Shown here piece after piece: positions 17,538-25,753 of a DNA stretch of 64,000 nucleotides (its first letter is position 1; each line of letters begins with the position of its first letter). The translations under genes and the position numbers were made by a program. This DNA is from Palsa-739 sp035532535 (lineage in GTDB: Bacteria > Actinomycetota > Thermoleophilia > Gaiellales > Gaiellaceae). The notes beneath the pieces were generated by a model. That model was given only the letters and a program-made list of their open reading frames with translations, did no database searches and was not told where the DNA came from. Where the stretch lies: positions 50,824 through 114,823 of the forward strand of contig DATKQT010000027.1 in the NCBI GenBank assembly GCA_035532535.1, given 5' to 3'.

Positions 17538-18401
17538 TTGTTCGGGCGCCGCGCCGGGGCATTTCTGGGGGCGGCGCTCGGCTGGGGCCTGATCGAGGCG
17601 GGTTGGCCGCGGCTCTCCGAGCTGGAACTGCCGGTTCCGGGGCTGCCGCCGGAGCTCGACGGGCTCCGGGTCATGCATCTGTCCGACTTCCACCTCGGCG
17701 TGCCGTCTCCCGGCACGGCGGCGGTGGAGAAGGCGGTCGAGTGGACGGTCGAGCGCCCGCCCGACCTCGTGGTCGTGACCGGCGACCTGCTGACGCATCC
17801 GCGTGGCGAGTCGGCATTGCGGGATCTCGTCGGACGGCTGCCGCAGCCGACGGTCGCGATCCTCGGGAACCACGACGTCGCGATCTCGCGCGATCCGCAG
17901 GCAGTGCGCTCCGACCTCACCGACCTCGCGCCCGCGACGCTGCTGCGCGACGAGGGGATGATGCTCGAGCTCCGCGGCAGGCAGGTTTGGATCGCGGGCG
18001 TGCATCCGCGGCTGATCGTTCGCCGGCGGTCGAAGCTCGATCCGAACACGCTTTCCCGTGAGGCCGACCTGCGCATCCTGCTCTCCCACTATCCGCGCGT
18101 GTTCGACGCGCTCGAGCCAGGGCGCTTCGAGCTCGTGCTCGCCGGCCACATGCACGACGGTCAGATTGCGCTGCCGTACCCGGGAGGGAAGATCCGCTTC
18201 GCGCATCTCAGCGCCCGCTATCCGCGCGGTGTCTTCAGCGGGCCGGCCGGCGTCATGCACGTGTCGCCCGGGCTCGGGACGACGTTCGTGCCGTTCCGCT
18301 TCGCCGCGCGGCCCGAGGCGACCGAGCTGACACTACGCCCCGCGGACGCCGATACGGTGTCAGGCGGCGTGTCTCACTCCGCACGTAGCCAGGAGCCGTA
18401 G
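17538..18401 (+). CDS. metallophosphoesterase, YkuE/YaeI type
   Basis: A calcineurin-like phosphoesterase of about 287 residues with an N-terminal hydrophobic anchor (AGAFLGAALGWGLIEAGW). All metal-site motifs are present: SDFHLGV, TGDLL, GNHD, SHYPRVF and GHMHDGQ. Family members such as YkuE are exported and act on lipid or wall phosphates. No ATG or GTG fits; TTG at 17538 or a CTG at 17520 overlapping the sdhE stop are the candidate starts, so the first residues are uncertain. It follows sdhE directly and is probably in the same transcript. Confidence 0.8.
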   Translation: MFGRRAGAFLGAALGWGLIEAGWPRLSELELPVPGLPPELDGLRVMHLSDFHLGVPSPGTAAVEKAVEWTVERPPDLVVVTGDLLTHPRGESALRDLVGRLPQPTVAILGNHDVAISRDPQAVRSDLTDLAPATLLRDEGMMLELRGRQVWIAGVHPRLIVRRRSKLDPNTLSREADLRILLSHYPRVFDALEPGRFELVLAGHMHDGQIALPYPGGKIRFAHLSARYPRGVFSGPAGVMHVSPGLGTTFVPFRFAARPEATELTLRPADADTVSGGVSHSARSQEP

Positions 18402-18402
18402 G

Positions 18403-18690
18403 CTGGACGGGCAGGCGTCGATCTCGACGGAGATCCTCGGCCGGTACGCGGCCGACGCGGCGCGCGAGATCGTCGGCGTGCGCGACCTGCCTGGGCGGCG
18501 TGCGGTGAAGGTCTTGGAGAGTGACGACGCGGTGCGGGTCGAGCTCCATCTTGCCGTCGACTGGGGTGCGTCCATCCCGGCGATCGGGCTGAGCGTGCAA
18601 GAGCGTGTCCGCGAGTACCTGCTGGCGATGGCGGACGTCGAGCCCGCCGCGGTCGAGGTCGTCGTCGACGAGATCGGGCCGCGCTCGTGA
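18403..18690 (+). CDS. Asp23/Gls24-family protein, apparent CTG start
   Basis: Small Asp23 (alkaline shock)-family protein of 95 residues. The conserved pattern is complete only if translation starts at CTG 18403: it reads DGQASISTEILGRYAADAAR, then the beta core and DWGASIPAIGLSVQERVREY and ends VEVVVDEIGPRS. No ATG or GTG precedes it in frame. An AGGAG sequence at 18391-18395 is spaced 7 bases from the CTG, which supports that start. The later GTG at 18478 would delete the family-specific N-terminal strand. Asp23 proteins are membrane-associated and linked to envelope stress. The stop overlaps the next GTG. Confidence 0.72.
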   Translation: MDGQASISTEILGRYAADAAREIVGVRDLPGRRAVKVLESDDAVRVELHLAVDWGASIPAIGLSVQERVREYLLAMADVEPAAVEVVVDEIGPRS

Positions 18691-19304
18691 GCACGCGCAT
18701 CGCCGGGCTGACGGGGGCGACGCTCGACACGACGCCGTCGGTCTGTCACGAGTGCACGTGGTGGCAGTCGCGCAGCGGGCGGGACGTGGACAAGAAGAGG
18801 TGGATCCGCGGCACGGAGGAGGAGTGGGGCTCGTGGGGCACCGTCTACTACGACGACGACGGGCGGCTGCTCGGCTCGATGCAGTACGGGCCGTCCGGGC
18901 TCTTCCCCCGCGCGAACGAGCTCCCGGCGGGCCCGCCGAGCGACGACGCCGTGCTCGTCACGTGCGCGTATCTCACCGATTCGTCGAAGCCTTGGGTGAT
19001 GCAGTCGCTCTTCCTGACAGCGATCGGCGAGGCGCGCGACCGTGGCGGCCGCGCGTTGGAGGCGTTCGCGTACCGCTATCCCGACGCCGACCGCTCGGTC
19101 GACCGCCTTCGCATCCACAAGACGATCTTCCCGAGCGACTTCCTCGCCGATTTCGGCTTCATGACCGTGCGCACACAGGGTCGCGTCGAGCTCGCGCGGC
19201 TCGAGCTCGGCGGCTTGCTGCCCGTCGCGGAGGGGACGCGCGACCGCGTGCTCCGTGTCGTGCGCGAGGCGTTCCTGCCCGTGCCCGCGCCGCAGCGGCC
19301 CTAG
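18687..19304 (+). CDS. GNAT-like acetyltransferase with N-terminal Cys motif
   Basis: A 205-residue protein starting at a GTG that overlaps the Asp23 stop (GTGA). The central region VLVTCAYLTDSSKPWVMQSL and the following helix correspond to the acetyl-CoA-binding core of GNAT enzymes. An N-terminal SVCHECTWWQ motif may bind metal. HKTIFPSDFLADFGFMTVRT resembles GNAT motif B, where an aromatic residue contacts the acceptor. The family recurs in actinobacteria without a defined substrate. Its stop overlaps that of the convergent zinc-ribbon gene. Confidence 0.65.
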   Translation: MSTRIAGLTGATLDTTPSVCHECTWWQSRSGRDVDKKRWIRGTEEEWGSWGTVYYDDDGRLLGSMQYGPSGLFPRANELPAGPPSDDAVLVTCAYLTDSSKPWVMQSLFLTAIGEARDRGGRALEAFAYRYPDADRSVDRLRIHKTIFPSDFLADFGFMTVRTQGRVELARLELGGLLPVAEGTRDRVLRVVREAFLPVPAPQRP

Positions 19305-19432
19305 GTGTCCTCTCCTGTCTCCTCACACTCGAGGCAGACCCAGTCGCCCGGGCGCGCGTCCGCAGCGCTCAGATCAGCGGGGACCATGGTCACCCCGCAG
19401 ACGGGGCAGATCGGCGGACGCTCGTCATCCAT
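19301..19432 (-). CDS. 43-residue zinc-ribbon protein
   Basis: A very short protein beginning MDDERPPICPVCGVTMVPAD and ending GDWVCLECEETGEDT. The two Cys-x2-Cys knuckles (CPVC and CLEC), spaced by 22 residues, form a minimal zinc ribbon and nothing else; the rest is acidic. The ATG at 19432 is the only sensible start and the TAG overlaps the stop of the convergent GNAT-like gene. Similar stand-alone mini zinc ribbons exist in actinobacteria. The function is unknown. Confidence 0.65.
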   Translation of the reverse strand: MDDERPPICPVCGVTMVPADLSAADARPGDWVCLECEETGEDT

Positions 19433-19475
19433 GCGTAGCGTGAAGTATGTCCGCGACGGAGGAGGTGTGCGTTCG

Positions 19476-19856
19476 ATGATCGACGTGCAGAGAGTCGACT
19501 ACATCCGTGTCCCCGTGACGGACATGGAGGAGGCGAATCACTTTTACGGAGAGGTGCTCGGCCTCGAGCGAAACCCGAACTCGCCGAGTGAGGACTGGGT
19601 CGAGTACGAGACCGGCAACGTGACGCTCGCCGTTATGACGCCACACACGCACGACTACGCGTTCGCGCCGTTGCCGACGGGAACGCTTGCGTTTCGCGTC
19701 CCCGACGTCGCCGAAGCGAAGGCGAAGCTGGAGGCGGCCGGCGTGCACGTCGACGACATGTGGGATTCGGGTGTCTGTCAGGGCGCCGGGCTTCGGGATC
19801 CGGCCGGCAATCCGATCCTCCTGCACCACCGCTACGCTCCGTACGGGGCCGGCTGA
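19476..19856 (+). CDS. VOC-superfamily protein (glyoxalase fold)
   Basis: A 126-residue single-domain vicinal-oxygen-chelate protein with two beta-alpha-beta3 modules: VDYIRVPVTDMEEANHFYGE with VLGLE, and LAFRVPDVAEAKAKLEAAGV ending GLRDPAGNPILLHH. The usual metal-ligand His and Glu positions are not conserved (YIRV instead of an H-x-x strand), so it may be a binding or non-metal member. A GGAGGAGG sequence lies 9 bases before ATG 19476; a GTG nine bases earlier is less well spaced. Divergent from the mini zinc ribbon, with 43 bases between the starts. Confidence 0.75.
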   Translation: MIDVQRVDYIRVPVTDMEEANHFYGEVLGLERNPNSPSEDWVEYETGNVTLAVMTPHTHDYAFAPLPTGTLAFRVPDVAEAKAKLEAAGVHVDDMWDSGVCQGAGLRDPAGNPILLHHRYAPYGAG

Positions 19857-19869
19857 TCGTTTCGGTGAG

Positions 19870-19892
19870 GCGCCCCCCCGTTTGGGGGGCGC
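19870..19892. terminator. GC-rich hairpin between VOC and GGDEF genes
   Basis: A perfect nine-base inverted repeat, GCGCCCCCC (19870-19878) and GGGGGGCGC (19884-19892), with a five-base loop. It starts 14 bases after the VOC stop. There is no U-tract on either strand, so it may be a factor-assisted terminator, an RNA-stabilising stem or a regulatory structure ahead of the diguanylate cyclase. Confidence 0.5.
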
Positions 19893-19928
19893 GTCGAGCG
19901 TGCGCAGTACAGATGATCAGGTCGCCGC

Positions 19929-21077
19929 ATGTCCGCCGCATTGCCTCGGTCTGGGTTCATGTCGCCAGCGCGCTGGGCCGTCTGGGACTGCGTTGTTCTC
20001 GGCGGGGCAGCGGCTGTGTTCCTCGCGGCAAGATCGCTTGTTCTAGGACAGCTGTCTTGGCGAGAGGGTGTGGGCGTTCTCCTCCTTGGCGTGCTCACCT
20101 GGTGCGGCGATCGCTCGCCTGTCCCCATCCCCGTGAAGGGCGGGGGCGACATGTCCCTCAGCGCTGTCGCGGTCGCATGCGCCGCGGTGATGTACGGCGC
20201 CGCGGTCGCGGTGCTCATCGCGTCCGTCTCGATCGGCTTCGAGCTGGCGCGTGTTCGGACACACCCCCTGAAGATCGCGTTCAACGCCGCCTCTTACGCA
20301 CTCATGGGCGGCGCCGGCGGGCTTGCCGCACACATTCATCCCGGCGGCCGGGTGGGCATCGTCGTCACCGTGCTTCTCGCCGCTGGTGCAATGTTGGTTA
20401 CGAACGTCGGCCTCATAGCGCTCATGGTCACGCACGTGAAGATCCGGGAGGCGGCGGCCAGCAGCTTGTCGTTCCTGAAGGTCGGGCTGCTGCCGGTCCT
20501 GCTCTCTCTCTCGGTGGTGCCGGTCTTCATCATCTGCTGGCGAAGCGACCCCTATATCGCGGTGCTCGCCGCCGTCCCCGTCTTTGTCGTCGGCCTCTAT
20601 CTCCGTTCTCTCGAGCAGAGCCGACAGGCGACCCAGCTCGCGCTGACCGATCCGCTCACGGGCCTCGGCAACCGTCGTCACCTCGGCGAGCGCCTTCGCC
20701 GCGAGCTCGATCGCGCCGACGACACCGGGGAGACCCTGTCCATCTGCTTGCTCGACCTCGATGGCTTCAAGCGAATCAACGATCGCGACGGTCATGGACG
20801 CGGGGACGAAGTCCTGGTTGCCGTCGCCGAAATCCTCCGTCACGACGGTGAAGCCTTTCGGCTCGGTGGTGACGAGTTCGTTCTCGTGCTCCCTCGGCAC
20901 GACGCAGATGCGGCAGCTTCCATCGCGGCGGTCGTCCAGGGTCGCGTTCGGGATATCGGCGTCAATGTGAGCGCGGGTACTGCGAGCTACCCAGATGGCG
21001 AGAGCACGCATAACGACCTTCTTCGCGCCGCCGACTACGAGCTGTACGCGCGCAAGCGCGCCAACGCGCTGACGTAG
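19929..21077 (+). CDS. membrane-bound diguanylate cyclase (GGDEF)
   Basis: A 382-residue protein with a multi-helix membrane sensor (about residues 15-215, roughly six or seven helices) and a C-terminal GGDEF domain from LTDPLTGLGNRRHL onward. The active-site loop is RLGGDEFVLVLP and the metal Asp is in CLLDLDGFKRIND, so it should synthesise c-di-GMP. The position of the inhibitory RxxD site, five residues before the signature, has no matching Asp, so product feedback may be absent. The membrane part is of the MASE-like kind and I cannot name its ligand. Stands alone. Confidence 0.88.
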   Translation: MSAALPRSGFMSPARWAVWDCVVLGGAAAVFLAARSLVLGQLSWREGVGVLLLGVLTWCGDRSPVPIPVKGGGDMSLSAVAVACAAVMYGAAVAVLIASVSIGFELARVRTHPLKIAFNAASYALMGGAGGLAAHIHPGGRVGIVVTVLLAAGAMLVTNVGLIALMVTHVKIREAAASSLSFLKVGLLPVLLSLSVVPVFIICWRSDPYIAVLAAVPVFVVGLYLRSLEQSRQATQLALTDPLTGLGNRRHLGERLRRELDRADDTGETLSICLLDLDGFKRINDRDGHGRGDEVLVAVAEILRHDGEAFRLGGDEFVLVLPRHDADAAASIAAVVQGRVRDIGVNVSAGTASYPDGESTHNDLLRAADYELYARKRANALT

Positions 21078-21121
21078 AAGCGTCGCTTGGCTGCGTCCGA
21101 TGCTTATGATCGGCGGCAGGT

Positions 21122-21937
21122 ATGAACGGGTCGGTACGGAGCGATGTCGCGTCGTTTTGGGACGAGCTTTCCGACGTGTACGACCCTGAAGGCGTCGAGT
21201 TCTTTCGGCCGATCGCGCGTCGCCTCGTCGAGCTCGCCGAGATCAGGGTCGGCTCGCGTGTGCTCGATGTGGGGTGCGGGCGCGGCGCGGTTGTGGCTGC
21301 CGCTGCGGATGTGGTCGGGCCTGGCGGCCACGTGCTTGGGATTGACATCTCGGAGCGGATGGTGGAGCAGACCAAGGCGCTCGCGCAGGAGCGCGGCCTG
21401 GTGCAGGCGGATGCCGTGGTCGCCGATGGGGAGGCTCCGCCTGTTTCTGCGGGTTCGCTCGATGCGGTGCTCTCCTCGATGGCGATCTTTCTGGTGCCCG
21501 ATGCGGCCGCGGCTCTCCGTGGGTATGCGCTCGCTCTTTGTCCGGGCGGACGTCTCGCGTTCAGCACGTTCGGCACCGGCGACGTCTGGGAGCGGATCGA
21601 GAAGGCTGTGCGATCGTTCGTGCCGGACCTTCAGCGTCGCGACCACGAGCACGCTTGGTTTGCCACCCCGGTCGGCATCAGGGCGCTCGTCGAGGGGAAC
21701 GGCTTTCGCAGCGTGGAGATACACGACGAGAGCCAGCCGGTCGCATTCGCGTCCGCGGAGGCCTGGTACGAGTGGACCTTCTCGACCCCGTTTCGCAGGC
21801 TCTGGCGCGCCGTCCCCGAATCGGACGCCGTCGCGGCTCGCGCCGCCGCAGTTGCCAAGCTGCCACCACCTGATGCCGAAGGGCGGCTGATCCTCGACAC
21901 CGCCGTCCGCTACACACGAGCCGAGCCGGTCGCTTAG
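21122..21937 (+). CDS. SAM-dependent methyltransferase, class I (UbiE-like)
   Basis: A 271-residue class I methyltransferase. Motif I is VLDVGCGRGAVVAAAADVVG, followed by GIDISERMVEQ and AVVADGEAPPVSAGSLDAVL for motifs II and III. The C-terminal part (FVPDLQRRDHEHAW and after) probably forms the substrate lid. Similar enzymes methylate small molecules or quinones; nothing in the context fixes the substrate. The ATG at 21122 starts 44 bases after the GGDEF gene. G+C at synonymous sites seems slightly lower than in the neighbouring genes, by eye only. Confidence 0.8.
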   Translation: MNGSVRSDVASFWDELSDVYDPEGVEFFRPIARRLVELAEIRVGSRVLDVGCGRGAVVAAAADVVGPGGHVLGIDISERMVEQTKALAQERGLVQADAVVADGEAPPVSAGSLDAVLSSMAIFLVPDAAAALRGYALALCPGGRLAFSTFGTGDVWERIEKAVRSFVPDLQRRDHEHAWFATPVGIRALVEGNGFRSVEIHDESQPVAFASAEAWYEWTFSTPFRRLWRAVPESDAVAARAAAVAKLPPPDAEGRLILDTAVRYTRAEPVA

Positions 21938-21996
21938 GCCCCCGGACGAACGGGCCTCGACTCGCCACGGTCGGCGAGGTCTCGACTGCGCGAGCG

Positions 21997-22410
21997 TCAG
22001 CTCGCGGCAGGCGTGAGAGTCACAACCGGGATCTCGCGGCTGGTCTTCGCCTGATACTCGTCGTAGCCCGGATAGATCCGCGTCATCAGCGTCCAGAGAC
22101 GCGCGCGCTCGTCCGGCGGGGCCGTGTCCGCATGCACCTCGAGCTCTCGGCTTCCGACCTGGATCGTCGCGTCGGCGTTGCCGCGCAGGTTCAGGTACCA
22201 GGCCGGGTGCTTCGGAGCTCCGCCGACGGACGCGATGATCACGTACCGGCCGGCATCCTCTGCGTACAACAGGGGAGTCGTTCGCCTCTTGCCCGTCTTG
22301 CGTCCGGTCGTCGTCAGCAGCAGCACCGGGGCGGCTTTGAAGCGGCCTCCGATCCGGCCGCCGCTCGCCCTGTACAGGAAGACGTGGAGCCTCGAGAAGA
22401 TCTTCAACAT
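21997..22410 (-). CDS. deazaflavin (F420)-dependent nitroreductase family protein
   Basis: A 137-residue split beta-barrel protein of the DUF385/DDN family, which binds F420 or related cofactors. Typical motifs are LLLTTTGRKTGKRRTTPL, VIIASVGGAPKHPAWYLN, and NADATIQVGSRELEV. Family members reduce quinones or nitro compounds. The ATG overlaps the TGA of asd by one base, so it is coupled to the lysine/threonine pathway genes, but a metabolic link is not apparent. Presence hints at F420 use in this organism. Confidence 0.85.
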   Translation of the reverse strand: MLKIFSRLHVFLYRASGGRIGGRFKAAPVLLLTTTGRKTGKRRTTPLLYAEDAGRYVIIASVGGAPKHPAWYLNLRGNADATIQVGSRELEVHADTAPPDERARLWTLMTRIYPGYDEYQAKTSREIPVVTLTPAAS

Positions 22411-23345
22411 CAGGCTGCGACGCGATCGCCGAGCAGGAGTTCCGCGATCTGGATCGCGTTCAACGCGGCGCCCTTGTTCAGGTTGTCGCACGCGAGGAAG
22501 AGCACGAGGCCGTTCTCTCCGGCCCGATCGGGACGGATCCGGCCTACGAGCACGTCGTCCGTCTTCGCCGCGGCGCCGGGCGTCGGCACGTCCACGAGCC
22601 GAACCGACGGCGCCGCGGCGAGCACCGCCGATGCCTGCTCCGGCGAGAGGGGCTCCTCCAGCTCGATCCACACTGCCTCCGCATGCCCGACGAGCACGGG
22701 GACGCGCACCGTCGTCGCGCTGATCGGCAGATCTGGCAGGTCGAGGATCTTGCGGGTCTCGGCCCGGAGCTTCGACTCCTCGTCCGTCTCGTCGCCGTCC
22801 CAGCTCCAGTCCATCGTCAGGTCGTGCTCGGCCGGCGGCTCCGCGAGTAGCTGCTCCATCCGCTGTGCGCCTGCACCCGAGACGGACTGATACGTCGACA
22901 CGCGCACGCGCTTCAGTCCGGCGGCCTCGTGCAGCGGGCCCAAGACACACGTCAGGGGAATCGTGCAGCAGTTCGGATTGGCGACGATGCCGTCGTGCTC
23001 GCGCGCGCGCTCCCCGTTCACCTCGGGCACGACGAGCGGCACACCTGGCTCGAGGCGGTACGCGGACGACTTGTCGACCACGACCGCGCCGCCGCGCACC
23101 GCATGCGGCACGAGCTCGCGCGACGCCGACGTGCCGACGGAGAACAACGCGAGGTCGACTCCGCCGGACGCGAGCGCCTCCGGTGTCGCCTCCTCGACGA
23201 CGATTCCACCGTCGAGCGTGCGTCCCACCGAGCGCGCCGACGCGAATGCGCGCACGTTCTCGTGCCCGCGCTCGCGCAACAGCCGCATCGTCACCGCACC
23301 GACGGCGCCGGTTGCGCCGACGACTGCGATGCGCGCCTCAGGCAC
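22410..23345 (-). CDS. asd: aspartate-semialdehyde dehydrogenase
   Basis: Second enzyme of the aspartate pathway, reducing aspartyl phosphate to the semialdehyde for lysine, threonine, methionine and cell-wall precursor synthesis. The 311-residue protein begins RIAVVGATGAVGAVTMRLL. It has the catalytic Cys in NPNCCTIPL, and YQSVSGAGAQRMEQLL for the substrate site. The C-terminus shows CDNLNKGAALNAIQIAE. The GTG at 23345 lies inside the last codons of lysC (8-base overlap), with GAGGAG a few bases upstream. It is slightly shorter than the typical 330-340 residues. Confidence 0.92.
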   Translation of the reverse strand: MPEARIAVVGATGAVGAVTMRLLRERGHENVRAFASARSVGRTLDGGIVVEEATPEALASGGVDLALFSVGTSASRELVPHAVRGGAVVVDKSSAYRLEPGVPLVVPEVNGERAREHDGIVANPNCCTIPLTCVLGPLHEAAGLKRVRVSTYQSVSGAGAQRMEQLLAEPPAEHDLTMDWSWDGDETDEESKLRAETRKILDLPDLPISATTVRVPVLVGHAEAVWIELEEPLSPEQASAVLAAAPSVRLVDVPTPGAAAKTDDVLVGRIRPDRAGENGLVLFLACDNLNKGAALNAIQIAELLLGDRVAA

Positions 23346-24564
23346 CAACCCGCTCCTCGGCGAAGAGCCGGAACTTCTCGTGCACCGCCGACACGGCCTT
23401 CTGGACATCGGCTGCGCGCACGACGCAGGAGACGCGGATGGACGACGTGGAGATGATCTCGATGTTGATTCCCGCATCGGCGAGCGCCTCGAACATGTCG
23501 GCGGCGACGCCGGGATGGCTCTTCATGCCTGCGCCGATGAGCGACACCTTCGCGATGTCCGGGTCGTACACGATCCCGCGCGCGCCGATCTCTTCGCGCA
23601 ATCCCTCGAGCGTCGGTTCCGCTGAGGGAAGATCCGTCTTCGGCAACGTGAACGTGATGTCGGTCGTTCCGTCCGCCGAGCTGTTCTGCACGATCATGTC
23701 GATGTTCACGCCCGCGTCCGCGAGCGCGCGGAACACCCGCGCCGCGACGCCGGGGCGGTCGGGCACGCCGAGCACCGTGGCCTTCGCCTCGGTGGTGTCG
23801 TGCGTCACGCCGGAAACGATCGCCTTCTCGAGCACGAGCTGATCCTCCTCGCCGATCCAGGTGCCTTCGACGTCGCTGAACGCCGAGCGCACGTGGAGAG
23901 GAACACCGTACCTGCGTGCGATCTCGATCGACCGCGCCATCATCACGCGCGCGCCGGTGGCGGCCATCTCGAGCATCTCCTCGTAGCTGACCTTCGGCAG
24001 CTTGAGCGCGTCCGGGACGAGCCGCGGGTCGGCGGTGAACACGCCCTCGACGTCGGTGAAGATCTCGCACGCGCCTCCGAGCGCCGCGGCAAGCGCGACT
24101 GCCGTCGCGTCCGACCCGCCGCGGCCGAGCGTCGTGACCTCGTGCTCCGACGACACGCCCTGAAAGCCGGCGACGAGCACGATCTTCCCGTCGTCCATCG
24201 CGTCGTTGATGCGTGCGGCCCGCACCTCGACGATCTTCGCCTTGCCGTGGACGGTGTCGGTGAGGATCCCCGCCTGCGAGCCGGTGAGCGAGATCGCCTC
24301 GTGACCGAGATCGTGGATCGCCATCGCGCAGAGCGCGTTCGAGATGCGCTCGCCGACCGAGACGAGCATGTCGTACTCGCGCGGATGCGGATGCGGCGAA
24401 ACCTCGTGTGCCAGCCGGATGAGGTCGTCCGTCGTGTCGCCCATCGCGGAGAGGACGGCGACGACGCGATGTCCGGTTTCGCGCGCCGTCACGAGGCGCC
24501 GGGCCACGTCCTTGATCTTTTGCGTGTCGCCGACGGAGGTGCCGCCGAACTTCATCACGACCAA
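23338..24564 (-). CDS. lysC: aspartate kinase
   Basis: Aspartokinase of about 408 residues, first step of the aspartate pathway. The kinase domain shows VVMKFGGTSVGD, GFQGVSSEHEVTTLGRGGSD and EIFTDVEGVFTADPR. The C-terminus carries two ACT domains, visible as GVAARVFRALADAGVNID and GVAADMFEALADAGINIE, which usually bind lysine or threonine for feedback. TTG 24564 is preferred as start because GAGG sits 7 bases upstream and it gives the family-type N-terminus; GTG 24558 and ATG 24555 are alternatives. About 140 bases upstream of it hold no gene that I can support. Confidence 0.93.
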   Translation of the reverse strand: MVVMKFGGTSVGDTQKIKDVARRLVTARETGHRVVAVLSAMGDTTDDLIRLAHEVSPHPHPREYDMLVSVGERISNALCAMAIHDLGHEAISLTGSQAGILTDTVHGKAKIVEVRAARINDAMDDGKIVLVAGFQGVSSEHEVTTLGRGGSDATAVALAAALGGACEIFTDVEGVFTADPRLVPDALKLPKVSYEEMLEMAATGARVMMARSIEIARRYGVPLHVRSAFSDVEGTWIGEEDQLVLEKAIVSGVTHDTTEAKATVLGVPDRPGVAARVFRALADAGVNIDMIVQNSSADGTTDITFTLPKTDLPSAEPTLEGLREEIGARGIVYDPDIAKVSLIGAGMKSHPGVAADMFEALADAGINIEIISTSSIRVSCVVRAADVQKAVSAVHEKFRLFAEERVGA

Positions 24565-24707
24565 ATCTTGGCCTCGTTGAGCCGCATCCGCGGCGAGCTG
24601 CGGGATCTCTTCGTGGTCCGTGACGGTCACGAAAAGGAGTGTGCCTACAACGGCGGCACCCTCCGAGCCGGCGACGCCTTCAACGTCGCGGCATCGCAAG
24701 CGACGCC

Positions 24708-25298
24708 TCAGATCTCGCGGCGGCCGGTCAATGCGCGGCCGAGCGTGACCTCGTCTGCGTACTCGAGGTCGCCGCCGACGGGCAGGCCGCTCGCGAGGCG
24801 TGTCACGCGCACGCGTCCTCGCAGCCGGTCGGCGAGGTAGGCGGCGGTCGCCTCGCCGGTCATGTTCGGGTTCATTGCGAGCACGACCTCCTGCACGCCG
24901 TTGCGATCGACGCGGCGGAGGAGCTCGTCGATGCGCAGGTGCTCCGGGTCGACGCCGTCGATCGGCGAGAGCGCGCCGCCGAGGACGTGGTACAGGCCTC
25001 GGTATTCGGCGGTCCGCTCGAGCGAGAGCAGGTCGACGGGCTGCTCGACGACGCAGATCATCGTCCGGTCGCGCCGCGCGTCGAGGCAGATGGCGCAGAC
25101 GTCTTCCTCGGTGAGGTTGCCGCACTCGTTGCAGAAGCGGACGCGCTCCTTCACGTCGCGGATCGCGTCCGCGAGCGCGTTGGCCTCCGTCTTCGACACC
25201 TGGAGCAGGTGGAACGCGAGCCGCTGCGCTGTCCGGCTGCCGATCCCGGGCAGGCGGGTCAGCTGCGCGACGAGATTGTCGACGGCGGGGCTCAGCAT
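24708..25298 (-). CDS. recR: recombination mediator protein RecR
   Basis: DNA repair protein of 196 residues that acts with RecO/RecF in loading RecA on gapped DNA. It has an N-terminal helix-hairpin-helix (LTRLPGIGSRTAQRLAFHLL), the C4 zinc finger CNECGNLTEEDVCAIC, and a Toprim domain beginning ICVVEQPVDLLSLERT, with the family-typical GLYHVLGG and LAMNPNMTGEATA. Length is standard. It lies in the widely conserved dnaX-ybaB-recR order. Confidence 0.96.
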   Translation of the reverse strand: MLSPAVDNLVAQLTRLPGIGSRTAQRLAFHLLQVSKTEANALADAIRDVKERVRFCNECGNLTEEDVCAICLDARRDRTMICVVEQPVDLLSLERTAEYRGLYHVLGGALSPIDGVDPEHLRIDELLRRVDRNGVQEVVLAMNPNMTGEATAAYLADRLRGRVRVTRLASGLPVGGDLEYADEVTLGRALTGRREI

Positions 25299-25313
25299 CC
25301 GATCAGGCTAGCC

Positions 25314-25415
25314 CTAGCGGCTGAAGTCCCAGGCCCAGCCCCAGACGACGACCCCGATGAGGGCGAGGACGATCAGTAGCCACAACCAGTTCGAGAAGAG
25401 GTATCGGCCGCGCAA
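25314..25415 (-). CDS. putative 33-residue membrane peptide between ybaB and recR
   Basis: A short frame that would read MRGRYLFSNWLWLL followed by a hydrophobic helix (IVLALIGVVVWGWAWDF) and stop. It begins with TTG 6 bases after the ybaB stop, with no good ribosome-binding sequence. A single-pass micro-protein is plausible, since the frame has a basic N-terminus and a clean helix, but length and start codon make chance possible. Confidence 0.3.
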   Translation of the reverse strand: MRGRYLFSNWLWLLIVLALIGVVVWGWAWDFSR

Positions 25416-25420
25416 GCCGC

Positions 25421-25753
25421 CTACCCGCCGAGGCCGGGAAGCCCGAGGTCACCCAGCCCGAACTCGCCGATCATCTCCTGCGCCTGCGCCTCGACCGCGG
25501 CGCGCGCGGACCGGAGCGCCTCGTTCACGCCTGCGAGGACGAGGTCGGCGAGGCCTTCGGCGTCGTCGGGGTCGATCGCGTCACGCGCGATCTCGATCGA
25601 GAGGACCTCGCCGGCGCCGTTCGCGGTCACCTTCACCATCCCGCCGCCGACCGACGCTGCGGCCGTCTGCTTCTTCGCCTCCTCCTGCATGCGTTGCACG
25701 CGCTCCTGCATCTCCGCCGCCTGCTGCATCAACTTGTTGATGTCGAAACTCAC
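25421..25753 (-). CDS. ybaB: nucleoid-associated protein YbaB/EbfC
   Basis: DNA-binding protein of 110 residues, acting as a dimer that organises the nucleoid. The sequence has the family layout: a long N-terminal helix (MSFDINKLMQQAAEMQERVQ), a three-strand sheet with VKVTANGAGEVLSIEI, and a C-terminal helix ending in Gly/Leu repeats. The ATG overlaps the dnaX stop by four bases, as is common in this conserved gene block. Confidence 0.95.
   Translation of the reverse strand: MSFDINKLMQQAAEMQERVQRMQEEAKKQTAAASVGGGMVKVTANGAGEVLSIEIARDAIDPDDAEGLADLVLAGVNEALRSARAAVEAQAQEMIGEFGLGDLGLPGLGG

Noticed and set aside
24565..24707. Lysine riboswitch ahead of lysC
   Set aside because: The stretch has short dyads only, and none of the conserved lysine-riboswitch elements could be recognised.
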